DNA of 64,000 nt from Sphingoaurantiacus capsulatus (lineage in GTDB: Bacteria; Pseudomonadota; Alphaproteobacteria; Sphingomonadales; Sphingomonadaceae). Shown here piece after piece: positions 50,260 to 57,812 of this stretch. The notes under the pieces were generated by a model. That model did no database searches and was not told where the DNA came from. It saw only the letters and a list, made by a program, of their open reading frames with translations. The position numbers and the translations under genes are program-made. The stretch covers positions 806,001 to 870,000 of the forward strand of contig NZ_JBHRXV010000011.1 in NCBI RefSeq assembly GCF_042648405.1. Reading direction: 5' to 3'. Positions within the stretch are counted from its first letter, which is position 1. Each line of letters starts with the position of its first letter.

Positions 50260-51171
50260 ATGATGGCGAAGCGCTTCCTTTCGGCCGCCGCAGCTTTTGG
50301 CGCACTGCTGCTGCTCGGCGCGGCGCAGACGGCGCCGGGTGACGAGGAGATCACCGTCAAAGGCCAGCGGCTGACGCCGGCGCAGGCGCGCGAGCGGGCC
50401 ATCGCTTATGTCCACGCCACCGGCATCGTCGCCGGCAAGGAGGCGGTGGCGCGCTGGGTCGACAAGGTCTGTCCGCGCATCATCGGCCTGTCGGCGGAGC
50501 ATGCCGCCGTCGTCGAGGCCCGTTTCCGCAGCATCGCCGGGTCGGTCGGCGCGCCGCTCGCGGCCAAGGGTTGCGCGGCGAACGTCACGATCAATTTCGT
50601 CGGCGACGGGCGCGCCTTCACCAAGAACATTGCCGTTCGCGACGGCCGCCGCCTGGGCGAAGTGCCCTATGCGCGACGCGCGGCGCTGATAAACGGCGAG
50701 GCGCCGATCCGCTGGTGGTATCTGACCGAGCTGCGCAGCCGCGACGGCAAGCGCATGTTCGGCATGGACCCGTCCTTCGTCGCCGCCGACGGCCAGGCGG
50801 CCGGGCAGGCGCTGCCGAACAATGGCGAGAGCAGCATGATGACGCAGTACAGCTCCAGCCATGTCAGCACGCAGATTAACCGCACGCTGGTGAGCGCGAC
50901 GGTGGTGGTCGACACCAACCGGGCGACCGGCGCGACGCTCGACGCGGTCGCCGCGCACGCCGCCTATGTGGCGCTCGCGGAAATCCAGGCGCTCGATGAA
51001 CCGCTCGACGGATCGATCCTCGGGCTGTTCGGTGACGCGCCGCCGCGCGGGCTGACCAAGCTCGACGAGGCGTTCCTGCGCGAACTCTATGCGCTGCCGC
51101 TCGACCGCAAGGCGCGCCAGCAGCGCACGCGGCTGGTGCGCGCGCTGCAGGCGCAAACGACGACCTTCTAG
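50260..51171 (+). CDS. Exported protein of unknown function
   Basis: A 303-residue protein with a signal peptide (KRFLSAAAAFGALLLLGAAQ then TAPGDEEITV). The mature part has two Cys (VDKVCPRIIGL and AAKGCAANVTINFV) that could form a disulfide. A long region follows with LINGEAPIRWWYLTELRSRD and VSTQINRTLVSATVVVDTNR. I recognise no family. The final frame VAAHAAYVALAEIQALDEPL reads as a regular helix. The stop shares a CTAG with the convergent sugE. ATG at 50260 or 50263 (both ATG) is near GGGAGACGG. Confidence 0.75.
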   Translation: MMAKRFLSAAAAFGALLLLGAAQTAPGDEEITVKGQRLTPAQARERAIAYVHATGIVAGKEAVARWVDKVCPRIIGLSAEHAAVVEARFRSIAGSVGAPLAAKGCAANVTINFVGDGRAFTKNIAVRDGRRLGEVPYARRAALINGEAPIRWWYLTELRSRDGKRMFGMDPSFVAADGQAAGQALPNNGESSMMTQYSSSHVSTQINRTLVSATVVVDTNRATGATLDAVAAHAAYVALAEIQALDEPLDGSILGLFGDAPPRGLTKLDEAFLRELYALPLDRKARQQRTRLVRALQAQTTTF

Positions 51172-51488
51172 GCGGGGCTGGACAGCTTCATCAGCACCAG
51201 CCCGCCGACGATCATCAGCGCGGCCGCGATGCGCAGCGGGTTGGCGGATTCACCGAGCACCAAGATGCCGACGATGAATGCGCCGACGGCCCCGATGCCG
51301 GTCCATACCGTATAGGCGGTGCCGAGCGGCAAGCTACGCATCGACCAGGCGAGCAGCGCGAAGCTGACACCCATCGCCGACAGGGTGATGACCGACGGCC
51401 AAAGCCGGGTAAAGCCTTCCGACTGCTTCATCGAAAAGGCCCAGAGAATTTCGAGCAAGCCGGCGATAACGAGCGATATCCACGCCAT
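51168..51488 (-). CDS. sugE: SMR-family guanidinium exporter SugE/Gdx
   Basis: A 106-residue, four-helix small multidrug resistance protein. The first helix carries the essential Glu13 (ISLVIAGLLEILWAFSMKQS); the third has GTAYTVWTGIGAVGAFIVGI; and MRSLPLG before it is the SugE/Gdx hallmark. Members of this subgroup export guanidinium in exchange for protons, as an antiparallel dimer in the inner membrane. ATG at 51488 is set by AGGAGG at 51499-51494; upstream residues in the frame belong to the palindromic element. The leader contains an unusual 270-bp nested inverted repeat. Confidence 0.9.
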   Translation of the reverse strand: MAWISLVIAGLLEILWAFSMKQSEGFTRLWPSVITLSAMGVSFALLAWSMRSLPLGTAYTVWTGIGAVGAFIVGILVLGESANPLRIAAALMIVGGLVLMKLSSPA

Positions 51489-51502
51489 AGCAGCCTCCTG
51501 TT

Positions 51503-51772
51503 GAGGGTCTGAACTCACCAAGAATGGCATTCGGGATGGCGAGAGGCTGACTGGCGAGGAGAGGTCGCGCAGGCGGGCCTAAAGGCCCCCGGCAAGCGGC
51601 GTCGACGACGCCAGTCAGCCTCTCGCTACCACGCTTCGCGCGGCGTGAGGAAGGCCATGGCCACGCGCCAGCCGCAGACCAGCTAGCTTTAGCTAGCTGG
51701 TCTGCGCGACCTTACTTGCCATGGCCTTCCTGACGCCGTCCCGAACGCCATTCTTGGTGAGTTCAGACCCTC
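51503..51772. repeat. 270-bp element of nested inverted repeats in the sugE leader
   Basis: Outer arms 51503-51541 and 51734-51772 pair over 39 bp with two mismatches. Inside, arms 51539-51556 and 51609-51626 pair perfectly over 18 bp (their loop holds GGGCCTAAAGGCCC). Arms 51642-51661 and 51718-51737 pair over 20 bp with one mismatch, and enclose a perfect 16-bp palindrome (51673-51706). The whole folds into a three-way junction. It ends 3 bp before the sugE ribosome site. It contains no gene. It looks like a MITE-type non-autonomous element or a large structured leader; I could not find a clear target-site duplication. Confidence 0.85.
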
Positions 51773-51778
51773 TAGCTG

Positions 51779-51792
51779 CCGGGCCGTCCCGG
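51779..51792 (-). promoter_or_regulatory. Possible guanidine-II-like hairpin (CCGGG-ACGG-CCCGG)
   Basis: On the minus strand a 5-bp stem closes an ACGG tetraloop, the loop type (ACGR) of guanidine-II riboswitch hairpins, which often precede sugE/gdx. The second hairpin needed for that class is not clear: GAGG-CCACGT-CCTC at about 51812-51825 has the wrong loop. The palindromic element separates it from the gene. This is a weak suggestion. Confidence 0.2.
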
Positions 51793-51866
51793 ACCTGTAC
51801 CCATGACTGGGGGAGGACGTGGCCTCGCGCCGCCGATCTAGGTCGGGCGCGCGAGGTGTTCAAGCC

Positions 51867-52196
51867 TTAGCGTTCGACGCTTTCCTCGAGCTGCTTTGCC
51901 GCTTCCTTCGCCTCGTCGCGGACCTGCTTGGCGCGCTCCTCGAAGCGGTCGGCCTGCGCTTCCAGCTTTTCGGCGTCGAGGTCGGCCTTGTCGCGCAGCG
52001 CGTCGGCCTTGGCTTCGACGGCAGCCTCGGCGGATTCGCGGGCGGCGTCGAGCCGGGCGCCCATGCGCTCGGCGGGCCCCTGGCCGACAACGGCCGCCTC
52101 GCCATTCTTGGCGTCCGTTACTTCGCCGGCGTTTTCGGCGGTGCCGTCGCAGGCGGCGAGCAGCGCGGCGGCGCTCAGCAGGATGAGATGACGCAT
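51867..52196 (-). CDS. Small lipoprotein with a helical, coiled-coil body
   Basis: A 109-residue lipoprotein. The signal MRHLILLSAAALLAAC ends in the lipobox LAAC (Cys16). The mature part is charged and Ala-rich and forms one long amphipathic helix (ARLDAARESAEAAVEAKADA, KLEAQADRFEERAKQVRDEA). No family recognised; a periplasmic or outer-membrane anchored spacer-like protein is plausible. ATG 52196 has GGAGG eight bases upstream. Confidence 0.75.
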   Translation of the reverse strand: MRHLILLSAAALLAACDGTAENAGEVTDAKNGEAAVVGQGPAERMGARLDAARESAEAAVEAKADALRDKADLDAEKLEAQADRFEERAKQVRDEAKEAAKQLEESVER

Positions 52197-52245
52197 CGGG
52201 ACCTCCATTTGCTTTGGGAGGTCAACGCGATGAGGCGCGTTCGGT

Positions 52246-53508
52246 TCAGGGGTGCGTCAGGGTCACCTGCACGACGTCGATGCCGCCCGAGCGGAAGCCG
52301 CCCTCGCAATACATCAGGTAGAAGCGCCAGATCTTGTCGAAACGCGCGTCGAAGCCGGGCGGCAGACGCCCTTCGGTGCGGGCGGCGTCATAGCGGTCGC
52401 GCCATTCGTGAAGCGTGCGCGCATAGTCCTGGCCATAGGCGTCGGCGCCGTCCCAGCGCAGGCCGGCGGCTTCCGCGGCGGCGCGCAGCCGCGGTTCGCT
52501 CGGCAGCATGCCGCCGGGGAAAATGTAGGTCTGGATGAAATCGGAGCCGAGGCGATAGTCCTCGAAGATATCCTCGTCGATGGTGATGACCTGCAGCGCG
52601 GCGCGGCCGCCGGGCTTCAGGACGCGGCGGACGGTGTCCATGTACGGGCGCCAGTAGCGCTCCCCGACCGCCTCGAACATTTCGACCGAGGCGACGTGAT
52701 CGAACTGGCCCTTCACGTCGCGATAGTCGCAGAGCTGGAAGTCGACCTTGTCGCTGAGCCCGGCCTTGGCGATGCGCGCCTCGGCATAGGCGAGCTGTTC
52801 GGCGCTGAGCGTCAGGCCGGTGACGCGCGCGCCATATTCGGCCGCGGCGATCTCGGCGAGGCTACCCCAGCCGCAGCCGATCTCGAGGAGATGGTCGCCG
52901 GGTTTCAAGTCCAGCCGGTCGAGCAGCACCCGCACCTTGCGCCGCTGCGCCGCCGCCAGATCGTCGCCCTCGGCATAGACGGCCGACGAGTAGGTCATCG
53001 TCTCGTCGAGCCAGGCGGCGTAGAAATCATTGCCGAGATCATAGTGGAAGGAGATGTTGCGACGGCTGCCCTCCCGCGTGTTCTCCTGCAGCCCGCGCAG
53101 CCGCTTGTTGAGCCAGCGCAGCAGCGGGTGGCCGCGGTCGGTGGCGCCGAGCGCATGGCGGTTGAGCATGAACAGCCAGGTGATCTGCGTCGGGTCCGCG
53201 CTGTCCCAGTCGCCGTCGAAATAGCTGCGCGCGAAGCCGGCCGAGCCGCCGGTGATGACGCGGATCAGCGGCATCCAGTTGCGCAGGGTGATTTCGGCAT
53301 GCGGGCCGGGCGCGCGACCGCCGAGGCGGCGGGTGCGGCCGTCGGGAAGCGTGGCGTCCATCGTACCGGCGGCGAGGCCCTTGTCGATGCGGTCGAGCCC
53401 GCGTTCGAAACCGGGGGCGAGCAGCCGCGCCAGCAGGCCGCCGCCGAGCAGGAATCGCCCGTCGGCGCGAACCAGATGCTTGCCGCGATCGATGCCCGAA
53501 GCTTCCAT
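52246..53508 (-). CDS. Cyclopropane-fatty-acyl-phospholipid synthase-like methyltransferase
   Basis: A 420-residue SAM-dependent methyltransferase of the CFA synthase family. SAM motif I is DHLLEIGCGWGSLAEIAAAE. Other family motifs are NISFHYDLGNDFYAAWLDET then MTYSSAVY, and SVEMFEAVGERYWRPYMDTV. The enzyme adds a methylene group to unsaturated phospholipid acyl chains; other substrates exist in this family. The ATG at 53508 follows GGGGGAGG; TTG at 53517 is less likely. Confidence 0.88.
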   Translation of the reverse strand: MEASGIDRGKHLVRADGRFLLGGGLLARLLAPGFERGLDRIDKGLAAGTMDATLPDGRTRRLGGRAPGPHAEITLRNWMPLIRVITGGSAGFARSYFDGDWDSADPTQITWLFMLNRHALGATDRGHPLLRWLNKRLRGLQENTREGSRRNISFHYDLGNDFYAAWLDETMTYSSAVYAEGDDLAAAQRRKVRVLLDRLDLKPGDHLLEIGCGWGSLAEIAAAEYGARVTGLTLSAEQLAYAEARIAKAGLSDKVDFQLCDYRDVKGQFDHVASVEMFEAVGERYWRPYMDTVRRVLKPGGRAALQVITIDEDIFEDYRLGSDFIQTYIFPGGMLPSEPRLRAAAEAAGLRWDGADAYGQDYARTLHEWRDRYDAARTEGRLPPGFDARFDKIWRFYLMYCEGGFRSGGIDVVQVTLTHP

Positions 53509-53649
53509 TCGCCCCAATCCTCCCCCGTCCTCAATAATATGCCTGTGCAGTTACGCTTCCAAGCGCGCGTTTGGTGCAGGCGATCACGACTTTCCCACGC
53601 GCGACGAAGCCTTTATCTGGCGGGCGTCGCTTTTTCGGGGAGATGATTC

Positions 53650-54525
53650 ATGCCGCGCATCGCCTATGTCGACGGGGCCTATGTGCCGCTGTCCGAAGCG
53701 GCGGTGTCGATCGAGGATCGCGGCTTCCAGTTCGCCGACGGCGTCTACGAGGTGGCCGCCGCGTTCGACGGCAAGCTGTTCGACTTCGAGGGCCACGCCG
53801 CGCGGCTGCGCCGCAACCTCGCCGAGCTGTCGATCGACGAGCCGATGTCAGCAAAAGCGCTGGAGCTGGTCGGCCGCAAGCTGCTGGCGAAGAACGGCGG
53901 CGGCACGGCCCTCCTGTATATTCAGGTGACGCGCGGCCAGGCGCGGCGCGACCACCCCTTCCCCGCCGTCTCGACGCCGACCCTGGTGATGACCGCGCGC
54001 GGCTATGATTATGCGCCGCGGGTGAAGCAGCAGCTAAACGGCGTCAAACTGCTGACGCAGCCCGATGAGCGCTGGGGCCGCTGCGATATCAAGTCGGTGG
54101 CCCTCCTCGCCAATGTGCTGGCCAAGCAGGCGGCACGGCAGGCCGGCGCGTTCGAGGCGGTGCTGGTCGAGGACGACGGCACCGTTACCGAAGGCGCCTC
54201 GACCAATATCTGGATCGTCGACCGCAACGGCATGATCGTCACGCACCCCGCCGGCCGCAAGATCCTGTCGGGCATCGTGCGCGATACGCTGATGCGATTG
54301 GCGAAGGCCGACGGCCTGAAGGTGGTCGAGCGCGCGTTCGACGTCGCAGAAATGAACGCGGCGGCGGAGGTGTTCGTCACCTCCACCACCGCATTGTGCA
54401 TCGGGGTGTCGTCGATCGACGGCACGCCGGTCGGCTCAGGCACACCAGGGCCGGTCAGCCGCCGGCTGGGCGCCCTCGTCTGGGACGAGATCGCCCGTCA
54501 GACCGGTTACCGGCCGGCCGTGTAG
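53650..54525 (+). CDS. dat: D-amino-acid transaminase (class IV aminotransferase)
   Basis: A 291-residue PLP enzyme of fold type IV. The N-terminus YVDGAYVPLSEAAVSIEDRG then FQFADGVYEV, the Schiff-base Lys in DIKSVALLANVLAKQAA (about residue 146), the EGASTNIWIVDRNGMIVTHP segment and FVTSTTALCIGVSSIDG are typical of D-alanine/D-amino-acid aminotransferases. These interconvert D-amino acids and 2-oxoacids, feeding D-Glu or D-Ala into peptidoglycan. Separation from branched-chain or ADC lyase relatives is by overall pattern. The 3' end overlaps the convergent gene by 19 bp. Confidence 0.88.
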   Translation: MPRIAYVDGAYVPLSEAAVSIEDRGFQFADGVYEVAAAFDGKLFDFEGHAARLRRNLAELSIDEPMSAKALELVGRKLLAKNGGGTALLYIQVTRGQARRDHPFPAVSTPTLVMTARGYDYAPRVKQQLNGVKLLTQPDERWGRCDIKSVALLANVLAKQAARQAGAFEAVLVEDDGTVTEGASTNIWIVDRNGMIVTHPAGRKILSGIVRDTLMRLAKADGLKVVERAFDVAEMNAAAEVFVTSTTALCIGVSSIDGTPVGSGTPGPVSRRLGALVWDEIARQTGYRPAV

Positions 54526-55097
54526 GCGATCGGCTGCATCGGCAGGAAGTCGTCGAGCACGACCGACCCGGTCTCGCGCTCCTTCATGCGCTCGCGGATG
54601 CGCTTTTCCATTTCTTCCATGCGTTCGCGCGACTTCTTCAGGCTGTCGAGCATGCGCTCCTCACGGTCGCGCATGCCGCCGGCAAACGCCTTGCGGTCGG
54701 CGGCGGACAGCTTCTGATAGGCGGCAAGCATCGCGGCCTGCTGCCGCTCATGCTGCTTCACCACCAGGTCGCGCTCGGCGGCTTGTGCGCTGCGCACCGC
54801 CGAAACGTCGAGCCGGTCGGCTGCGATCAGCCCCAGCACCTTCTTGCGCGCGGCCTTCACCGCCTCGCGGTCCTGCGGCGTCACCTGCGGCTTCATCGCC
54901 TCGCGCAGGATGGCGCGGCCCTCTGGCGACATGCCCTCGAAACGGTCGCCGTGGAACTGCATGCCGGGCGAAAGGCGGCGAATCTGCATTTCCTTGGTCG
55001 GCGCGCCGGGCGCCGGCGGCGGGGTCTGCGCGAACAGCGGGGCGGCGACGACAAGCACAAGCGTCGCGGCGGCCACCTTCAGGGTGGAACGGATCAT
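54507..55097 (-). CDS. Periplasmic Spy/CnrX-like stress or metal sensor protein
   Basis: A 196-residue exported protein with a signal peptide (MIRSTLKVAAATLVLVVAAP then LFAQ). A helical body follows (GRAILREAMKPQVTPQDREA, AARKKVLGLIAADRLDVSAV, QHERQQAAMLAAYQKLSAAD, DREERMLDSLKKSRERMEEM). This helical hairpin layout matches the heavy-metal-sensor/Spy (CpxP, CnrX, ZraP) group. It starts by ATGA overlap with the anti-sigma gene, so it should be the third gene of the ECF module and may tell the anti-sigma about the periplasm. Confidence 0.7.
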   Translation of the reverse strand: MIRSTLKVAAATLVLVVAAPLFAQTPPPAPGAPTKEMQIRRLSPGMQFHGDRFEGMSPEGRAILREAMKPQVTPQDREAVKAARKKVLGLIAADRLDVSAVRSAQAAERDLVVKQHERQQAAMLAAYQKLSAADRKAFAGGMRDREERMLDSLKKSRERMEEMEKRIRERMKERETGSVVLDDFLPMQPIAYTAGR

Positions 55098-55570
55098 ATC
55101 AGCGATTCCTCTTCGGGAGTCAGGGTGAACACGGTGCCGTACAGCGCCACGTCCTGCTCGACCTGGGCGAGCTGGATGGGCGCGGCGGCGGGCACCGACG
55201 ACTGGGCGATCTGGGTGGCGGCGTCGGGGGCGGGATCGCTCCCCGGCGCTGGCAGGATCATCACCGCCGCGAACAGCGACGCGGCAATCGATCCGCCGAG
55301 AATGGCGGTGGGCAGCCAGCGGCGCGGCTGCGGAATAGCGGCCAGCGCGGCATCGGCCGCGGCGGTCGCCGCGACATCGCCCGTGTGAACCGTCGCCATC
55401 GCCCAGACGGCGAGTTCCCGGTCGAGCGACGCCGCGACGTCCTGTTCGGCGCGAAGCGCCTTGTCTTCGGCAATCAGCGCCAGCGCGGCGTCGCGCTCGG
55501 CGGGCGGCCAGCGGCCGGCATCCGCGCCATAGGCGGCGATGATCTCCTGTGCCCTGTTCCGGTCCATCAC
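55094..55570 (-). CDS. Membrane-bound anti-sigma factor (putative)
   Basis: A 158-residue protein with a cytoplasmic part (RNRAQEIIAAYGADAGRWPP then AERDAALALI), one membrane helix (WLPTAILGGSIAASLFAAVM) and a short periplasmic tail. It lies between an ECF sigma gene (2-bp gap) and a periplasmic sensor gene (4-bp overlap), so anti-sigma function is inferred mainly from position. No HxxxCxxC zinc motif is present. Confidence 0.7.
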   Translation of the reverse strand: MMDRNRAQEIIAAYGADAGRWPPAERDAALALIAEDKALRAEQDVAASLDRELAVWAMATVHTGDVAATAAADAALAAIPQPRRWLPTAILGGSIAASLFAAVMILPAPGSDPAPDAATQIAQSSVPAAAPIQLAQVEQDVALYGTVFTLTPEEESLI

Positions 55571-55572
55571 AA

Positions 55573-56136
55573 TTACTCCTTTGTCCCGGCCAGCATTCCC
55601 GCGAGCTCCGTTCGGGCCCGCGCGAGCAATCCTTCAACAGCCTTCGGCGTCGTCTCCAGCGCCTCGGCAATCTCCGCCATCGTCGCGCCTTCCAGATGGA
55701 AGAGCGCGATGGCGGCCCGTTGGCGCGGATTGAGCCGCGCCATCGCCGCGTGCAGCCGCGCCGCGCGATCGTTCGCCTCCGCCGCCTCGTAGGGCGTCGC
55801 GTCGGGCGACGCCGCGTCGGCCGCCGCCTCGATCGGCGCCACCGCCTTGATCGAACGGCGCCGGTCGATGCAGGCGTTGACCACCACGCGGCGGAACCAG
55901 CCCTCGACCGAGCCGCGCTTCGGATCGAACCGCGACGCGCTCTGCCACAGCTTGACCAGCGCGGCCTGCACGGCGTCCTCGCCCTCGGCGCGATCGCCGA
56001 GAACCTTCGCCGCGAGGCGAATCGAGGGGCCGTAGAGCCGGCTGGTCAGGAGACGGAACGCCGTCCGGTCGCCATGAGCGATCCGCGCCATCAGCGCGTC
56101 GTCGGGCAGTTCGGGAGCTTCCATCGCCTTCAGCAT
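55573..56136 (-). CDS. ECF-type RNA polymerase sigma factor
   Basis: A 187-residue sigma factor. Region 2 is MARIAHGDRTAFRLLTSRLY, AEGEDAVQAALVKLWQSASR and FDPKRGSVEGWFRRVVVNAC; region 4 is LNPRQRAAIALFHLEGATMA with EIAEALETTPKAVEGLLARA. The DAVQ-x-ALVKLW core is normal for ECF factors. The ATG at 56136 starts the domain; 56124 is an alternative. Its activity is presumably held by the membrane protein encoded next. The regulon is unknown. Confidence 0.88.
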   Translation of the reverse strand: MLKAMEAPELPDDALMARIAHGDRTAFRLLTSRLYGPSIRLAAKVLGDRAEGEDAVQAALVKLWQSASRFDPKRGSVEGWFRRVVVNACIDRRRSIKAVAPIEAAADAASPDATPYEAAEANDRAARLHAAMARLNPRQRAAIALFHLEGATMAEIAEALETTPKAVEGLLARARTELAGMLAGTKE

Positions 56137-56213
56137 ATGCCGAGGTTTACGCGGGGGGCGAGCGCAATCCCCCGCGCGATGTGACGACGATGTTAAATGG
56201 CCTGACGCCGACG

Positions 56214-56738
56214 CTAGGCGGCGTGGCGAACCCTCACCGGGGCGCTCGTCAGCGAGCGCAGTTCGCCTGCTACCGGCAGCGTCACGCCGGGCGCGAGCCG
56301 GGCGAGCAGGCGACGCCGTTCGACCGGGCCGGGTACCGCCCAAGCAGCGGTCGGCGCGGCTTCGAAACCGAAGCGGCCATAATATTCGGGATCGCCGATC
56401 AGGATGATCACGCCGTGGCCGGCCGCATCGGCCTGCGCGAGCGATTCCGTCATCAACTGCTTGCCGAGACCGGTGCCCTGAAGATCGGGCGCGACGGCGA
56501 CGGGGCCGAGCAAGGTCAGCGCATGCGCGCGCTCGCCGTCCCACAGCTCGCAGGGCCAATATTGGATCGAGCCGACGAGGCGGCCGCGCTCACGCCCGAT
56601 CAGGCTGAGGTCGGCATAAGGCGTCACGCCCTGCCGCAGCTTGTAGGCGGTGCGCAAATGCCGGCCCGGTTCGAAGGCCGCGTCCAGCAGGAGATCGATG
56701 TCGGCGCTATCCGCAGCGCCGGCGGGGTGAAGATGCAT
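56214..56738 (-). CDS. GNAT-family N-acetyltransferase
   Basis: A 174-residue GNAT protein. The acetyl-CoA P-loop lies in LLGPVAVAPDLQGTGLGKQL (Q/R-x-x-G-x-G/A form QGTGLG), followed by VIILIGDPEYYGRFGFEAA, typical of the YkkB/YhbS-like subgroup. It transfers acetyl to an unknown amine. The ATG at 56738 is preferred; a TTG at 56789 would add 17 residues. Same strand as the ECF module but 77 bp apart from it. Confidence 0.82.
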   Translation of the reverse strand: MHLHPAGAADSADIDLLLDAAFEPGRHLRTAYKLRQGVTPYADLSLIGRERGRLVGSIQYWPCELWDGERAHALTLLGPVAVAPDLQGTGLGKQLMTESLAQADAAGHGVIILIGDPEYYGRFGFEAAPTAAWAVPGPVERRRLLARLAPGVTLPVAGELRSLTSAPVRVRHAA

Positions 56739-56998
56739 CCTCGATGGGTCCGTTCGTTCTGAAGTTCCGACAGGCTGGACGGCCGTCAACCGCCCCCCGC
56801 CGCGCGTGCCTGCGCGGCGGTCAGCCTCGTCGCGAAATCCGAACGTCGAACATCAAGGGAAACCCCGTTTCCGAAAAGAGCGCCGCGTTTATCATGCAGT
56901 TGCCCCTCGTGCAAAAGCTATCGAAAGCCCGAGCCAGCCAAGCATGACATGCTGATGTTGCATGTAGGTGTAACCGGCCCCGCGACAAGGAGCGGCAG
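56739..56998. other. Intergenic region between the acetyltransferase and a GST gene
   Basis: About 260 bp carrying the two divergent start regions. A plus-strand frame covering 56744-56947 has no recognised product, an unusual composition and no convincing ribosome site, so I leave it unannotated. GACAAGGAGCGGCAG before the ATG at 56999 is the ribosome site of the next gene. I see no repeat or clear promoter. Confidence 0.4.
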
Positions 56999-57631
56999 AT
57001 GAAACTCTACGACATGGTGAAGGCGCCCAACCCGCGCCGGGTGCGTATCTTCCTCGCCGAGAAGGGTATCGAGGTCGAACGCGTCGAGGTCGACATTCCC
57101 GGTGGCGCCAACCTCGCCGATGATTATCTGGCGGTGAACCCGCGCGGGCTGGTGCCGACGCTGGTGCTCGACGACGGCACGCGCATCGACGAGTCGATCG
57201 CCATCTGCCGCTATATCGAAGCGCTGCACCCCGAGCCGAACCTGTTCGGCCTCAAGCCGCTGGAGGTGGCGCGGGTCGAGCAATGGCAGCGGCGCTGCGA
57301 GTTCGAGGGGCTGTTCAACATCGCCGCGGCGTTCCGCAATACCGCCGCCCCCTTCGCCAACCGCACGATGCCGGGGACCAGCCCGGCGTTCGGGCAGAAC
57401 GCCGATCTGGCGGAGCGCGGGCGGGTGATGACCGGGCGCTTCTTCGATGCGCTGGAGGCGCGGCTTTCGGAGAGCAGGTTCTTAGCGGGCGATCGCTTCA
57501 CGGTAGCGGACATCACCGGGATGGTGTCGGTCGATTTCGCCAAGTGGGTGCAGCTGCGGGTACCGGAGAGCCACGCGAATGTGCAGCGCTGGTATGGCGA
57601 GGTGGCGGGCCGGCCGAGCGCGCGGGCTTAG
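56999..57631 (+). CDS. Glutathione S-transferase family protein
   Basis: A 210-residue GST. The N-terminal domain has MKLYDMVKAPNPRRVRIFLA then EKGIEVERVEVD, the NPRGLVPTLVLDDGTRIDES segment (cis-Pro and the Glu-Ser glutathione contact) and AICRYIE. The helical C-terminal domain ends with FLAGDRFTVADITGMVSVDF. It is unrelated in sequence detail to the GST at 2525. Conjugation or reduction of an unknown electrophile is inferred from family. Confidence 0.85.
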   Translation: MKLYDMVKAPNPRRVRIFLAEKGIEVERVEVDIPGGANLADDYLAVNPRGLVPTLVLDDGTRIDESIAICRYIEALHPEPNLFGLKPLEVARVEQWQRRCEFEGLFNIAAAFRNTAAPFANRTMPGTSPAFGQNADLAERGRVMTGRFFDALEARLSESRFLAGDRFTVADITGMVSVDFAKWVQLRVPESHANVQRWYGEVAGRPSARA

Positions 57632-57652
57632 GGCCCTTCCCCGCTCCTCACA

Positions 57653-57722
57653 CCGTCATACCGGCGAAAGCCGGTATCCAGACCGGCCGTCGACTGGATA
57701 CCGGCTTTCGCCGGTATGACGG
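57653..57722. repeat. Perfect 29-bp inverted repeat, CGTCATACC family
   Basis: Arms 57653-57681 and 57694-57722 are perfectly complementary with a 12-base loop; each carries CGTCATACCGGCGAAAGCCG then GTATCCAG. Each arm is itself a small hairpin with a GAAA-type loop. It belongs to the same family as 11751-11832 and 30343-30372 and lies between two convergent transcription units. Confidence 0.85.
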
Positions 57723-57752
57723 ATGGTGGGTGTTGATGGGGAGAGGCTTCCC

Positions 57753-57790
57753 CCAAAAAGCAAACGGCCCGGCGGTGAGGCCGGGCCGTT
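57753..57790 (-). terminator. Rho-independent terminator of the ATP synthase F0 operon
   Basis: On the minus strand an 11-bp perfect stem AACGGCCCGGC / GCCGGGCCGTT with a 6-base loop is followed by TGCTTTTTGG. It lies 22 bp after the stop of the b-subunit gene at 57813. Confidence 0.85.
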
Positions 57791-57812
57791 CGGTTGGGCG
57801 GATACCGCGACC

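Noticed and set aside
51503..51866. The sugE leader as a known structured RNA (tmRNA, RNase P RNA, SRP RNA)
   Set aside because: I looked for a tmRNA tag, the RNase P GAGGAAAGTCC core and the SRP GGAAGGAAGCA core; none is present, and perfect long arms are unlike those RNAs.
56744..56947. A 67-codon plus-strand frame between the acetyltransferase and a GST gene
   Set aside because: No ribosome site, no recognisable family, and it overlaps the opposite-strand leader; not supported as a gene.
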